A stretch of 64,000 nucleotides of DNA, taken from Volvox africanus (lineage: Eukaryota; Chlorophyta; Chlorophyceae; Chlamydomonadales; Volvocaceae). Under the pieces are notes generated by a model. The model had not been told where the DNA came from. It saw only the letters and a program-made list of their open reading frames with translations, and searched no databases. The DNA lies in assembly GCA_030268105.1 (NCBI GenBank), contig BSDZ01000003.1:5503001-5567000 (forward strand). The letters run 5' to 3'. This document shows positions 50,301 through 61,100 of this stretch, one piece after another. Both the position numbers and the translations under genes were made by a program. How positions within the stretch are numbered: the stretch's first letter is position 1; each line of letters begins with the position of its first letter.

Positions 50301-52237
50301 GCCGCGATGGGCTAGTAGGTGGCGACTCATCTGAGGATTTCTCCGCCACTCCCAGCACGGCACGCACAGTCCCCTCCACTGACGTCTGCAGACGTCGAGT
50401 GGGTATTCGCTCCCTCCACTTGTGTTGCCGTAAGCCATAAGTGTTTGCGAGGCCGTCCCATATCTGGTCCACAACAATTCTACATGGGAGGGGATCATCA
50501 GACGCTGCAGGTTGCTGACTGAAAAGCGTCCCCGCGCCGGTAGATCGTGGCCTTTGCAGCTGGGGGCGGCCCGCAGTATCCGCGCAGCCCAGTGATTGTA
50601 CATCCTGCGCTCTGACTGCTGTTGGACAGACAGCCTTAGCCGATGCCATTGCTGCAGAATTTCCGATGCGGTTGCTGGATTCCTGATGTTCCAAACACGA
50701 AGCATGGGCTGCACTCTTCGCTTCTGCACGTGGCCCCGTAGGCATGAGGGGAGACTGCTGTCCTTCGAAGACCGCTGCACCTGAGACGCCAACTATGAAG
50801 TCCCTGGACGGATGGCAAGGAATTGGTACCACATCTTCAAATGGTGCTACGGTAGAATCAACATACACATTTGGCATAAGTGCCTTGCGAGCCAATCCAC
50901 TTTGCCCCTGATGCGGCTGATCCGCGGAATTAACCCCGGATTGTAAGGAAACTGCGCCCGGCACCGATGGCCAATGCTGTCCTTGCATGCCGATGTCGAC
51001 GCCCCGGTTCCTGTTTCTGCCTTTTCCGGCGGAGAAGGCCTCCAATGAACGGGGCGCAACGTCATCGGCATTTGGTTCAGGCAGTCTGATGGAATACCGC
51101 CTGGAGATTTCTTCTGGGTCGTGGGATGGACTGTCTGGTGCATCGTGCTTCTCCGCCAGATGATTGAATGTTTCGATGCTGCCACGTTTTATGGATGCGG
51201 TAGGGTGGAAGATTGCTGTGGAGTGGAAGATAAGCAAGGGACGGGATATGGCATATGGGTATAGTGAGCGCGTGATGCTTACCCCACTTGTCGAATGGAC
51301 ACCGAATTCACGACTTACGGATGTTTTGTAAAGGAGGCGTCTGCTTATTAGAGGACCATTTGGCGGACTCTAGCGAGGTGTCTATGTGCTGAACCAGGCT
51401 GTGGCGTTCCAAGGGCAACGCAGGTTGCGACCGAAATGACCGCCTGTGTTGATCGGGCTGGAGGGCCCCAGGGAGGCCAGAACCGGACGGCAAGGGAGGA
51501 GATTCCGTGGCTGCTGTGGAACCTATGCTTTGGCTCCTGGGTACGTTTGGGAAGAGGTGTTCTACTGGGTCATGCAGAGGCTGACTGAACCGCGTCTGCA
51601 AGGACACCCTCTGTACAGAGGGATCGACATTCGGATTCCATCCTGAAGTGACGCTCGACTGGCGTCTGCGAACGCTGATATCGATGGCCTGTTCATTCCG
51701 TGTCCTTTGGGAAGTGGGTGAAGACGCCTCCGGGCTGCGTGTCACGGCGTTACTTGACGCCATGCTGTTTGCTTGTGAGGCTAGCGCCTTTCGCTTCTGC
51801 AACGCTTTGGATAACAGCGCCGAGGTAAGCTTTAGACGTCCATAATCGCCATAAATGTCGTCGTCGTCGCTGCTGGTGGCTCTGAGACTTTCGGAGGCTA
51901 ACCGCCGAAGTCGTGGTGACAGCTTGTCCCGGCTGCTCCGGATTCCTCGATCAGACAGACCTGGTGACAAACGCGCATGACCTGTTTCAGCTGTTGAGCT
52001 GCGGCTACCCAAACGCGAACCACGGCCGGCGCTCCGCCTGTCGCGGGCTTCGCCACCACCTCGCTGGCTGGAAGAAGCCGATGCATAGCTTGAAGATGGA
52101 GTACGTTCAATTTGCTTGCGCGTTCTAAGCTGGCCAAGGTATTTGCGCAGCTGGGAAACATTCAGTCGGATGTCGTCGCTGCTTGACTCGCTACTACTCA
52201 TCCTATGGGCAAGCTTTTTGGGGCATATTTTTTTCAT
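38388..52237 (-). CDS. Giant, mostly disordered Ser/Pro/Gly-rich protein, about 4,096 residues
   Basis: Four long and one short minus-strand frames splice into one gene with matching phase at every border: exons 52237-51319, 51215-48139, 47165-44875, 44764-44691, 44317-38388. Donors are GTAAGT, GTAAGG, GTACGT and GTGCGG. The N-terminus has Met at 52237 and a second at 52201 (MSSSESSSDDIRLN) and then a short helix, VSQLRKYLGQLRTRKQIERT. A brief helical part opens exon 3 (AAILRQLADVQRDMEHIM) and another closes the protein (VLVESLRQLNSTTQSMC, ARMLELYYQEAGTS). Almost everything between is low-complexity Ser, Gly, Ala, Pro, Gln and Arg with many SP/TP sites, including a recurring LSPRxL motif. No catalytic domain is recognised. 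A scaffold, microtubule or ciliary protein is conceivable but unproven. The exon 4 donor and exon 5 acceptor are the weakest joins. If they are wrong, there are two genes, 44875-52237 and 38388-44317. Confidence 0.62.
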
Positions 52238-52521
52238 AAAAATGGTGATAAGCGTGCGGTGAACTCGCTTGCAAATGCGAGGCTTAACATGGTCAATGAC
52301 AAGTCAAATCCAGACACAACACTGTACGGCGACATGAACCGTCGTGCTCAACCGATGGAGGCATGATATGGGCCGGCTGCTGATGCAAGGTTATTTGTCC
52401 TATTCGTACAGGCGCTCGCATCTCGTCCTTTACCCTTCACTGATATACGTTACGCGAGTCATAAACCGCTCTCACTTAGACATACATTTACTGAAATACT
52501 GTTAAGGTTTCCTTGAAAGCT
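52238..52521. promoter_or_regulatory. 284-bp divergent promoter between the giant gene and the lumen-protein gene
   Basis: Start codons at 52237 (-) and 52522 (+) face away from each other. The gap is AT-richer than the flanking exons. No defined motif could be assigned. Confidence 0.45.
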
Positions 52522-54007
52522 ATGTCCTTAGTTTCGCAGCAAGCTCGGTGTTGGGGTCTGCGTAGCACACGCGACCCCGCCGCCAGTGCACGGTGTTATC
52601 GAGGAATCGCCAAAGCCCCCAAAGCTTGCCTTTGCAAGATGTTTAGTAATGCTGGTGTCACATCGCGGCGATCAGCTCTCCTGTCTGGGTTGGCTGTCTT
52701 ATGCACGCCACAGCTTTTTGCGTCCCGAGAGGCCTCAGCAGCAGCCCCTATAGACGTCCAACAGGGGTTAGAGGAGTACGAACGCCTTGAATCTGAAGGT
52801 AAGAAGATCACGCATTCTGGGTTTGGGGGGAGGACTGAGCCGTCCTTCTAGTCGCTTTGCTCTTCGAATCACCGGCCGGAATATGTGTGTACTAATGCGA
52901 GGACAGGGATAAGCCATTTATTTGACCTAAATACGCGTTGCTTGGTTTCAATACGCATTATTCAGCGACAAGTGTCGGACTTGCGCCCCATCTTGGTGTC
53001 CAACGACTCGCACGCGTATTGACTTCCTTGCTGCTCCACGACCCTGCCTTTGCGGGTTATGTTCTCATACATGCTGTTGCCTGTTGGTTGTGTGCAGGAA
53101 AGTTGAACTCAGCGAAAGCTCTTGAGAACATCAGAGCCAAGCTCAATTTTAAACGAGGGTGAGATGCCGGATAGCAGTCGGACTTACAAAGTTATGACGT
53201 GAAACGGAGGAGCGGGCGTCATCATAAGCTCATGTCACCCAGGAAATTTTCAAATATAGCAGCCTAGATGTATTACCGGGATACGACACGTTCAGGGTAT
53301 GATGTTTGTACTTGAAACCACCCCGTCCAGACGGCATACGACAGTCTCACAGCCCGGTGTACAGCTGTGGCGCTGACCCTGCCACTATCCCTGTGTTGCC
53401 TTCCCGTTGCATTTAGCTTTGATGGCCGTGTGTACGTCAAGAGCACGAAGGGCAAGATGTTCGCGGTGCGGCTGGACATGGAGACACCGGGCACGATGCT
53501 GATCCGGGACATGGAGTCGGGAGAGGTATACGGGCTACAGACGGAGGGCTTTCAGCAGGTGGGTGTGTGGGACCGTCGGGGGTGAGGCACCTAGTAAGAT
53601 CAAGTTCAATGGCGTAGTGCCGCTGTCATATCACCTGTCAGCGCGTTTCTTGATTTCTAGGCTTAATTCTGCATTGACGCCGGGTTTGTAAGCTCCAAGG
53701 ATGCTTCAAGGATGTAGGTTGACCAATATGTTTTCATGTTTCGTTGTGCAGGCCGCAAAGCGAATTCTTGATTGTTTTTGCCAGCCTTGTTCTGCTTCCT
53801 GTTATCTGCTTGCCGTGTCAGATCGACTTGACCAATGACCAAGTGGTGATAGCACTGTTCGCCGACGGCAACTGGGAGACAGCCATGTCGCCGATCACTT
53901 TTGAGGACGATGATGGCAAAGTAAAGACGTTGAAACTGGAAGAGAAGCTATTTCGAAACCTGCCTGGGCTCCTATCTGCCGTTTCTGGAGACCAAGGCGA
54001 GGACTGA
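52522..54007 (+). CDS. Thylakoid-lumen protein precursor (Tat-type bipartite transit peptide), unknown function
   Basis: Four exons join in phase: 52522-52798, 53098-53158, 53417-53558, 53822-54007; 221 residues. The N-terminus is a basic, Ser/Ala/Cys-containing plastid transit region. It is followed by TSRRSALLSGLAVLCTPQLF and ASREASAAAP: a twin-Arg pair, a hydrophobic core and an Ala-x-Ala cleavage site, as in Tat-targeted thylakoid lumen proteins. The mature part begins near IDVQQGLEEYERLESEG, continues through KALENIRAKLNFKRGFDGRV, then a compact beta-rich section (YVKSTKGKMFAVRLDMETPG, IRDMESGEVYGLQTEGFQQ, VVIALFADGNWETAMSPITF) and ends GDQGED. The mature protein should be about 16-17 kDa. 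I do not recognise the family. Targeting follows from sequence; the role, perhaps in photosystem upkeep, is only an inference from location. Confidence 0.78.
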
Positions 54008-55128
54008 AACGAATTGCTGCCAAGCCAACCTGAGCTTAGCGGAGCGATTGTTGGCCCTTTGGTTTAAGATGTCTTCCACCCTAATACTTTAAGATACTGG
54101 TATTCCATTGTACATGAACATCTGGTAGCGAGTTGCACCACGTTGGTTTGGCCAAGTAGTGGTCTCATTAGGATTGTGCGCCGTCGAGGGGTCTCCGTGT
54201 GTTCTGCACCAGAAGTACCATAAATGTGAGCCGTGGTTTAGCTTGGCGTTTAGCTTATGGAGTCGAGCTTGCTCGCAAGTTAACAGAAACTTTGGAGCTG
54301 TTCTTGAAGTAGTACGGGTTTTGCAGGAGTGCAAAAAAGATGATGACTTCCTCATGCAGCAGCATTCAGGTGAATTGCCGTGTATCAGCTTTTGTTGCTG
54401 GGTTGCTGAGGTGGAGCTTAGCGCGTCGTTATGCTTAGACTAGGTGTTCATTACCGTACTGCCGTTGAGCATAAGCATCCAATCATAAGCTTATGTAGCA
54501 AAGTAGTGATGTGGAGTGGAATAAGAGAATGTCTTCACGACCGCAGCTTGTGTGACCCACTTGACCTGGAGGTGATCCGAACTTGCTGTCTGCATGGTCC
54601 CATGGGACGCTGTAGTCGTTTACCGTAAAACACCCATCTTTCTTATTCCCATCATCCTAACCACCAAGAATTAATCACAGTTGTTGAAATCATAGTTCCT
54701 GAGCGCCCTCTGATGACGATGATTACGAGCCTCTATGGACTCTGAAAGGGCAGTACGAGCAAGAATGCTCAGGGATCATTGAGCAATCAATCACTTTTTG
54801 CTGAGGGTTTTGATTGATTGGTTACAAACTCGTTGGAGCTCGTAAGGCCCAGAGGAGCCAGGCTAAGAGATCACAAGCTAAAGCAAATGATTTTGGTAGA
54901 TAAAAAGACTTAAAGCTAGGTTGTAAAAGAGTCCAGTCATTCAATGATCAAAGAAAACAGTTTTTGAGAGGATGGAAGCAGAGCAGAGGGAAGCGTCTTT
55001 TGTGTACTGTACGGTTGCCGTAACAACTCCCTATTCACCTGTGATGCCTCCGTCCTATTGGATTGATTGGTAGTAGGTACGATCCATGTAATTATTAGGC
55101 TTCCATGTAGTTTCTAGGATATTTCAAC
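54008..55128. other. Intergenic region, 3' UTR of the lumen-protein gene and 5' region of TPLATE
   Basis: No gene seen. The first + strand TGTAA after the stop is at 54922-54926, which would give a 3' UTR of about 900 bases. It is AT-richer than the coding regions. Confidence 0.5.
54922..54926 (+). terminator. Candidate poly(A) signal TGTAA (lumen-protein gene)
   Basis: Only TGTAA noticed between 54007 and the TPLATE start. The distance is long, so the assignment is tentative. Confidence 0.3.
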
Positions 55129-58100
55129 ATGCCTGCGACGGCCCTTGTTAGTGCTGAGACCTCAGCAGAGGCTGGGGTCTTGCTCAGTCTCCTTGGTGCT
55201 GCATCAAGTGGCAATGATATATCGCATATGGTGCCTGAAGTGCTTCAGGTGAAGCCTTGCTTGCAGTGATCGTATGCACATTCGTTCAGCGTCGCAACCA
55301 AGCCTCATTATCGGTACACAGGCAATGCTCAATAAGCCGGCATCGATTCCACACGTGCGCAAACTCGCGTACGAGGTTTGCAGGCATGCAAACTTGACGG
55401 ATTCGGATTACAGGAAGCTGTGGGAAAGCGTGGCGGTAAGCTGAATTGCTGCTTTGAGGGGGGAGTTAACGGGTTATTTAACTGATGTATGTGGTGCAGG
55501 GCGATGTCACTGGGAGCGATCCGGAGATTATGGCAGCTGCGTTGCGGTTCATCGCCTGCTTACCAACCTCGCAGCTGGCCGATCGCTTCGTTATTGGTAT
55601 GCTCGGGTATACTGAGGTCTGATATCAGCTAATCTTGTTCCTAATTGCATGATTGCTGTCAGGACCAAGTCGTGCGATGAGGGAGTGCAAAAACCCACTG
55701 CCACCCGGGCAACTGGCTGGCCTGGATTTACCGGCGCTGGCTTTGAACGGTTGAGCCTAAATAGGTCTCTGCGGCAACAAATCACCTATTTTACAGCTGC
55801 TGTTGTTGGTCGTCCCCGGGGCATCCCTCCGCCGTCGCCTGCAGGCCAGCTTTCGGAGCTGTTGAAGCCATGCCTTGCAGCAGAGGCAGCGATGGTGAGA
55901 GCCGCGGCAATACAAACATTGTCGCATGTATTGCTGCTGCACGAAGTTCAGCACGCGGCAGCAAGCAGTACAGGTGCGTCTCAGGGTGGCGTAACGGGGT
56001 TCCCGGGAGGGAGACAAGTTTTAATCTAAGGTGCCTTCAACGCCATATGCCCTTCCCTGCCCTTTCCTGCATGCGTCCTCTAGAGATCTCCGACCCATCA
56101 ATCAACCAAAGTGCCTGCTGTAGTGCCCTTGTGATCAGTCTAGTGCTCTGCACTCGCCGAGGCGTAACCCTGCGCTGCCACGACCCTGGAATTTGGGTTA
56201 ACGCCTATAGGGCTCGCGAATGCGTACGAGGGGCTCTGGGACGAGGTAGCGGATTCGCTTCTGGACGAGCGCCCATTCGTGGTGGGCCAAGCTGCAGCGG
56301 CCGCTGCCCAGCTGCTGGCCTTTGGAATCGACGGTGGTGCCAACGGCTTCAGCGGCGTGCACATCGCTGGCGAAGCTGGCAATGGGCCAGCGGGTAGCGG
56401 TGATGGTAGCATACTGGTTGGGTTCATGATGTCACGCTTCGCTAACCGCGCGGCATTGCGGTTGTCCACCGCGCTGGGACCTGTGTTGGATATGTGCTCC
56501 CGGGTACCAGCGCCGGGCCAGGTGGCGGTATGTGATATGCTTCTGGCGCTGACCCGCCGGGTGTTGATGAACACAGTTCGCGCTGCTGCAGCTGGTGAGG
56601 CAGCGCCGCCGCTGCCAACAGGCGTCCCGGTGCCAAACTTGGCATCACTGGTCACCTCTGTGGCATCTTACCTTGCAAACCAACTGCGCTCAGGCGACGC
56701 AGCAGCGTGTACGGAGGCGTCCGGTGCCGTACTGGAGCTGGCTGCAGACCTGGCGGCTGCGGGGCCAGCGGCGGGGGGTGCCACTGCAGGTCTGCCGCAG
56801 AGCCTCACCTTGGGTGCTGTGGATGCGCTTTTGCAGCTACAAGATCGGGAGCTTGTAGAGGCGGGCCTGGGAGACATTTGCGAGGTGCTATCGGAGGCAC
56901 TCCCGGCCCTGCTGGTGCGCGGGCGCAACATCTGTATGGAGGCGTCTGCTTGCTGTGATGTCGCGGTACTTGGCGCAGTATCATAAGAGCTGCAGCATGA
57001 GGTTACTGGATCGCGCGGCTTTGCATGAAACACGGTGTAGTCCTGAATGCCCTGAGTGCCTGAATCACGTTTGGCTTTGTCGCCACTTAAGGTTCCTTTC
57101 GCATGCACCCGATATCCTGATGTCACGATGGTCAGTTTGTGCCAAAACAGATAAAAGAGGCTATGCTATAAGCTTCGAATCCAAATAGCTCATTGACCAC
57201 TGTATACTACGTCGCTTCCCTATCCAATACTATCCTCCGCCCTTGGTCCTGTAGCCCGCCAGCCGCGCCGACGTGCTGCGGAAACTCTGGCCTCTGGCTT
57301 GTCGAATTGACGATGTGTCACGCCGCGCTCGAGTTTTCTCCGTCGCATGGAAGACTGCCTTGGCCTCGGAAATGGATTACCGCACCGGCGGCATAACGCA
57401 GCCCGACAGCGGCACGACTGGACCATTGATTGCGCCCCTAGCGGCGCCGGCGGCGTCAGCTGGCTCGGACCCCCTGGGGCTACTGACAAGCCTTGCAGTG
57501 CCATCCGCAGCTTCCAGCATAGGCGCGGGAGGAGGAGCGAAACCGGAACAGACGGCGGGAGTTGTGACGTCAGTACCATCATCGTGTCGAGTTGCGGCAC
57601 TGCTCAGGGAACCCTTCGTGACGGCGATCATTTCCGGTAAAGCACCGGCAGCGGAGGAGCGCGTAAGCTTCTCCGCGAGGCAAGGTAGGGATAGCGCTCT
57701 GAACGTTGACGGCCCTTTTGTGCTGTGCCGTGCGGGTCTCCCTGCCAGCTTGCAGCCTGGTCAGGAGCGTTCCCCGGGGTGATGCGGCTTCATCGGTCCC
57801 GCTGGGGGTTGTGTGCATGAGATTGTAGGTTGGTTTGCAGCAAGGACCTGTTGGGAGCCCTGTCAATCGCATACCAACCAATTTTGGGTACTTGTCTTGG
57901 TGTGGGGTGGTTGATATCTATGTGAATGTGGACCGGCCGGTTCCGGGGTCTTGGGTCCCGTGTGGCGCAATCACCTCGCTGCAAACCACCTTGCTGCGGG
58001 GTGCTGGGTAAGAGTCAGCTGCCAAATAACAAATGCCCACAAGCACGTGGCTCGAAATCCTATTTCTATATTCTGATCTCCTCATTCGTGAGTAATTTAC

Positions 58101-61100
58101 GCAGCGGGGTGAAATGAGAAGAAATTACAAATTTGTTTGATTCCGTGGTCTGCTCTCCAGTAAACTCGTACTTGGCTGTACTTAATAGTTTACAAATAGA
58201 ATCTTTTAATCCAGGAAATTTGTCCTGAATCCAGAAATACATGGCACGCTGTGTTACTGGTCTTTGTAGAGCAACAGATCCCCTCTTGCCTGTCATCACC
58301 AGTCCGCTGTACGTAGCCGTGGCTAGAGTCCACCGGGGAAATGCATGTTGCACCCCACACCGCCCTTATCATTTCCAAATCAAAAGGAAGGTCATTTTTA
58401 CATCCCTGAACGGTCGGTCTGTCGGGCCACGGCCTCTTCCAATCTTATCCATCATGCGGTATGGCACAGCGTCCTTCTCGACCTCGGCACCCTCGGGCAG
58501 CTCCTTGCTGAACACTGTGACCAACAGGACCGCGCCGTCGCCGCCGCAGCAGCTGCTGCCGTTATCGCGCGTGGAGTCAGTACGCAGTGTCGCATCTGGC
58601 ACTACTGGTGATGGCGGGAAGGGTGTCAAATCAGACAAGGAGAAAAAGAGCAGCGTATTCGGCTCGAGGTTTTTTCGCAAGGGCAAGGGGCGCGGTGAGC
58701 CTGATGGCGATCCTGGGGGTTCCTCCGCAGCCTCAGCGGCGGCGCATGAGGAGGCAGCAGCGGCTAAGCAAGCGGAGGAGGCAGCGGTGGCGGCGGCGCA
58801 GCAGGCAGCAGCGGCGCCGCCATCGCCAAGGTCGCCTATTGGAAGTAACGGCGCCTTGCCAACAGGTCCGTTTTCCGGGACCTCCTCGGGCGATGTGGCG
58901 GCGGCTATCTTGGCTAGGTGAGTTGGGGGAAGACAGTAGCCCGGAAGGTTGTGGCTGGGTCTGCGCTGCCTGTGAAGCATATTGGTCTTCTTTCCATGAA
59001 ACCCGTTGTGGATGGAAGACACGGGCAGTGGGTAAATGCTGTGGAATGAAGCCGCTGTTTGGGTGGAAGTGAAATGATGCTGGGGCTTGTAGGAAGGGAT
59101 GTAGAGGCGTGATAGCCGACAGAGTGATCGTCGCGCGTGACCATAGCAGGGCCTCTATCTACACACGAATGACAAACAACCAGGCCTAAAGCAGCGGCTG
59201 GATGCTCTTCTCGCCGCGTTATGTGTCGATGGTTCTATGGTTAAAATAGTTCCTCACGCCCTTGCTGGTCCATCTTGGCTGCCTTTCTCCCCACCAGGAC
59301 AACTCTTTCATACGCCACGCTGCGCCACGAACTGTTGCAGTGCCTGCTGCAGCAGCTCGCGCACCACCCGGCCGCAGCCGTAGCCGCAGAACTGTGCAGC
59401 GAGCACCTCACCGCTGCGCGCCACGACCGCAACCTGCCCACCCACATGTCCAAAACCTCTGCCTCTACCTCTGCTGCCTCCCTGGCGCGCTGCCTGGGAG
59501 ATACGGTACACTGGGTTGCCATGACCAGCGAGGTCCTGTCTGACACGTCGGTGTGTGTAGCCTGGGAGCCGTACGTTATGCCCGCCATCACCGCCAATCC
59601 CAGGTCGTCGCAGGCGACGTATGTGCCAGTGGACTTTAACAACCTCACAGCCGACCTATGGCTGGGGTTAATGCGGGCGGCAATCCAGGCGGCGCGTTCC
59701 GCGGAAGCTTTCCTCGGGCGTATGGTGGCGGAGGCGGTGGATGCCACGGCATCCACGGCCGGGGGAGCTCAAACGAGCGCATTCATGGGGCTGGGGTACG
59801 GTACGCCGTATGGCCTGACGGCAGCCGGCCCACAGGCGACGCAACAGCAGCCGGAGGTAACGGCAGAAGCGCACTACCGGGCGTTGCTGTCCTACCTGAA
59901 GGACCGGGTGGACGTGCTTCAGAAGCTGCTAACCATGGTGCGGTAAGGGGGCGGGGACACGTGCATAGAAGCCATTTTAGTGGCCTTCCCACGGTGGCCG
60001 TTCCATCTAAGGATCTTCAGATTATCAGCAGTTATTCAACTATTCAACTATGCCCCCCGAGCATCTATCCGTGCCATCAAACCTCCACGAACCGCACAAA
60101 ACTTTCCGTGTGGCAGCCACCGGCATTGATTTCCCTGAAGCACGCCGGTCGTGCGCTCTGCTTTCTCCAAAGCCTGCTTTATCCAAAGCCTGCTTTATCC
60201 AAAGCCTGCTTTATCCAAAGCCTGCTTTATCCAAAGCCTGCTTTATCCAAAGCCTGCTTTATCCAAAGCCTGCTTTCTCCAAAGGCGTACCCGTAAAGAA
60301 ACTTGTGAAGGATATTAGTAATCATATTAAATTCTTATGTTATATTATTATATTATATCATATCATATTATAGCAAAAGCAAAAGCAAAAGCAAAAAAGC
60401 TTCTATCTGCAGGGGTAAAGATCAAATCCCTTACACGGCGGGTGCCACCCGAGTAAGGAGCCGGGAAAGGGGAAGGGGTCAAGGGAGGGGTTGGGGCGAG
60501 GAGCACTCACCACGCACGCATCATTACAGTCGATGGGGGTTCTGGGTTTTCAGGGTCCTGGAGGCTTCATTTGCAAACCGCATACTAGTGCAGTTGTGTA
60601 TGGACAGTTCTGGTTAGTACCTGCTATAGCAAATCCAGAATAGATCTAGCAACAGGGGGTCGACTATTAAGATTGTTGGAGCGTTACTTGTTATTTGCAT
60701 AATAGTAATTCCGGCAATGATTGCCCCACTTGGATAGGAAGTGACAGACATGAGGCTCAATTCGGCTTTTTTAAACAAATAATTTACCCGAGGATTTTCT
60801 ACATATAATACATTTATGATCGCCGGTTATTTGCATTATCTGTTTCCCACCACTAGGGTAGCGGTTATCGGTAGGCCTGAGCAGAAACATCGGGAATAAG
60901 TGGAGAGTACGAATATTGCTTTCAGTTATTCTAGGATATGCTACGTTTTTTTATATTAAATTATTATTATATTATATTATATTATATTATATTATATTAT
61001 ATTATATTATATTATATTATATTATATTATATTATATTATATTATATTATATTATATTATATTATTATATTATATTATATTATATTATATTATATTATAT

